A stretch of DNA of 6,464 bases from Flavobacteriaceae bacterium (GTDB lineage: Bacteria; Bacteroidota; Bacteroidia; Flavobacteriales; Flavobacteriaceae), in assembly GCA_030633285.1 (NCBI GenBank), contig DAOVTC010000064.1, positions 1 to 6,464 of the forward strand, read 5' to 3'. This document shows positions 5,616 to 6,464 of this stretch, one piece after another (the first letter of the stretch is position 1; each line of letters begins with the position of its first letter). Under the pieces are notes generated by a model. The model ran no database searches. It had not been told where the DNA came from and saw nothing but the letters and a program-made list of their open reading frames with translations. Both the position numbers and the translations under genes were made by a program.

Positions 5616-6464
5616 TTATTTGTTTAGATTATAATAATTCTCCAATTCATCAATATATTTTGTTTTAAGCTCTTCATTTATTAAAGCATATTGAAATGAA
5701 TTTTTAGCCAATTGGTATAAATCTTCTTTACTTAAATTCAATGCTTTTTGAATTTCAATATAATTTTGATTTACTTGACCACCAAAATAAGCAGGATCAT
5801 CAGAATTTATTGTTACTTTTAACCCTAATTCCATCATGTTTTTTAATGGATGATCTTTTAAATCATCAACTACCTGTAAGGCAGTATTTGATAGTGGGCA
5901 AACTGTTAAAGCAATATCACGTTTTATGATTTCCTTAACCAAGGTCTGATCCTGTAAACAGTTATTACCATGATCAATCCGTTTGATCTTTAATATATCA
6001 ATAGCTTCCCAAACATAATCGGCATCGCCTTCTTCACCGGCATGTGCCAATGGGATATATCCTTCTTTTACAGATGCTTCAAAAACATTTTTAAATTTTG
6101 ATGGGGGGTTTCCTTTTTCAGAAGAATCTAAACCTACGGCAGTAATTTTATCCTTAAACGGAATTGATTGTTCTAAAGTTTTAAAAGCATCTTTTTCAGA
6201 TAAATGTCGTAAATAACTCATAATTAGTATTGAAGTGATTCCTAATTTTACTTCAGCATCATTACAAGCTTTGGAAATACCATTTATGATTGTCTCAAAA
6301 GAAATACCTCTTTGCGTATGCGTTTGAGGGTCAAACATAATTTCTGTATGTCGAATATTTTGTATTGCACATTTTTTAAGATAGCTATATGTCAAATCGT
6401 AAAAATCTTGTTCATTAATTAAAACACTGGCACCTTGATAGTAAATATCTAAAAAATCTTGTAA
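5616..6464 (-). CDS. adenine deaminase (Aah1/ADE type), N-terminus cut by window edge
   Basis: The frame is open from the right edge to the stop at 5616-5618, giving the last 282 residues. A TTG at 6393-6395 could be taken as a start, but the family sequence continues upstream of it (LQDFLDIYYQGASVLINEQ onward), so it is an internal Leu and the gene is partial. Roughly 50-60 residues, including the N-terminal HxH zinc motif, must lie outside. The enzyme is a TIM-barrel amidohydrolase converting adenine to hypoxanthine and ammonia (EC 3.5.4.2) in purine salvage. Numbered from the edge, motifs are RHTEIMFDPQTHT (38-50), GLDSSEKGNPP (111-121), HAGEEG (141-146) with His141 and catalytic Glu144, IDHGNN (163-168) with catalytic His165, CPLSN (189-193), and NSDDPAYFGG (220-229) with zinc ligand Asp222 and Asp223. 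The GLDSSExGNPP and SDDPAYFGG forms point to adenine rather than adenosine as substrate; adenosine deaminase is the alternative. Confidence 0.9.
   Translation of the reverse strand, partial: LQDFLDIYYQGASVLINEQDFYDLTYSYLKKCAIQNIRHTEIMFDPQTHTQRGISFETIINGISKACNDAEVKLGITSILIMSYLRHLSEKDAFKTLEQSIPFKDKITAVGLDSSEKGNPPSKFKNVFEASVKEGYIPLAHAGEEGDADYVWEAIDILKIKRIDHGNNCLQDQTLVKEIIKRDIALTVCPLSNTALQVVDDLKDHPLKNMMELGLKVTINSDDPAYFGGQVNQNYIEIQKALNLSKEDLYQLAKNSFQYALINEELKTKYIDELENYYNLNK

Noticed and set aside
5741..5929. Reading frame of 62 codons on the plus strand
   Set aside because: It is antisense to the adenine deaminase gene, whose frame is clearly conserved through this part.
6393..6395. TTG as start codon of the adenine deaminase
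   Set aside because: The frame continues upstream to the window edge with residues typical of the family (for example FLDIYYQGASVL), so this TTG encodes an internal Leu.
1..6464. Defence system, biosynthetic cluster, prophage or mobile island
   Set aside because: All recognisable genes except the lipoprotein and the ATP-grasp ligase are common housekeeping genes with ordinary spacing; there are no transposases, integrases, direct-repeat arrays or tRNA-linked attachment sites.

Overview
The window reads as a chromosomal housekeeping region of an AT-rich member of the Bacteroidota, most likely Flavobacteriia. Three things support this. The base composition is strongly AT-rich. Start codons lack Shine-Dalgarno sequences, and several promoters fit the Bacteroidota pattern TTTG-N19-TAnnTTTG rather than the sigma70 pattern. 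One lipoprotein carries an acidic run just after the lipidated cysteine, as in the Bacteroidota lipoprotein export signal. No mobile element, CRISPR array, tRNA, rRNA or phage gene is visible.

Layout from left to right. Positions 1-717 (minus) hold the first 239 codons of a DcsG-like ATP-grasp ligase cut by the window edge; this gene does not appear as an uninterrupted start-to-stop reading frame because its stop lies outside. An AT-rich spacer of 225 bp follows. Then comes a small histidine-rich lipoprotein (943-1314, plus) that converges, with a 3-bp gap, on prfC (1318-2907, minus; release factor 3). Behind prfC is a cyclophilin-type peptidyl-prolyl isomerase lipoprotein (minus, best start 3697). 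This gene is divergent from an operon-like pair: type I isopentenyl-diphosphate isomerase (idi, best start 3780) and a 6-pyruvoyl/6-carboxy-tetrahydropterin synthase (4297-4707), separated by one base. A PEP synthase/PPDK-type regulatory protein (PSRP, DUF299; 4791-5606, plus) follows. It converges on an adenine deaminase of the Aah1/ADE type (minus, stop at 5616), whose N-terminus runs off the right edge.

The genes do not form one pathway. They serve translation termination (prfC), protein folding in the envelope (cyclophilin), isoprenoid supply (idi), pterin or queuosine-precursor chemistry (PTPS/QueD), control of pyruvate/PEP interconversion (PSRP) and purine salvage (adenine deaminase). 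I see no clear novel multi-gene system. The points most worth a second look are the His-rich lipoprotein with three spaced HxH motifs, a Ser-to-Phe change in the PSRP nucleotide-binding loop, and the overlapping divergent cyclophilin/idi promoters, which move both start codons and make idi nearly leaderless.
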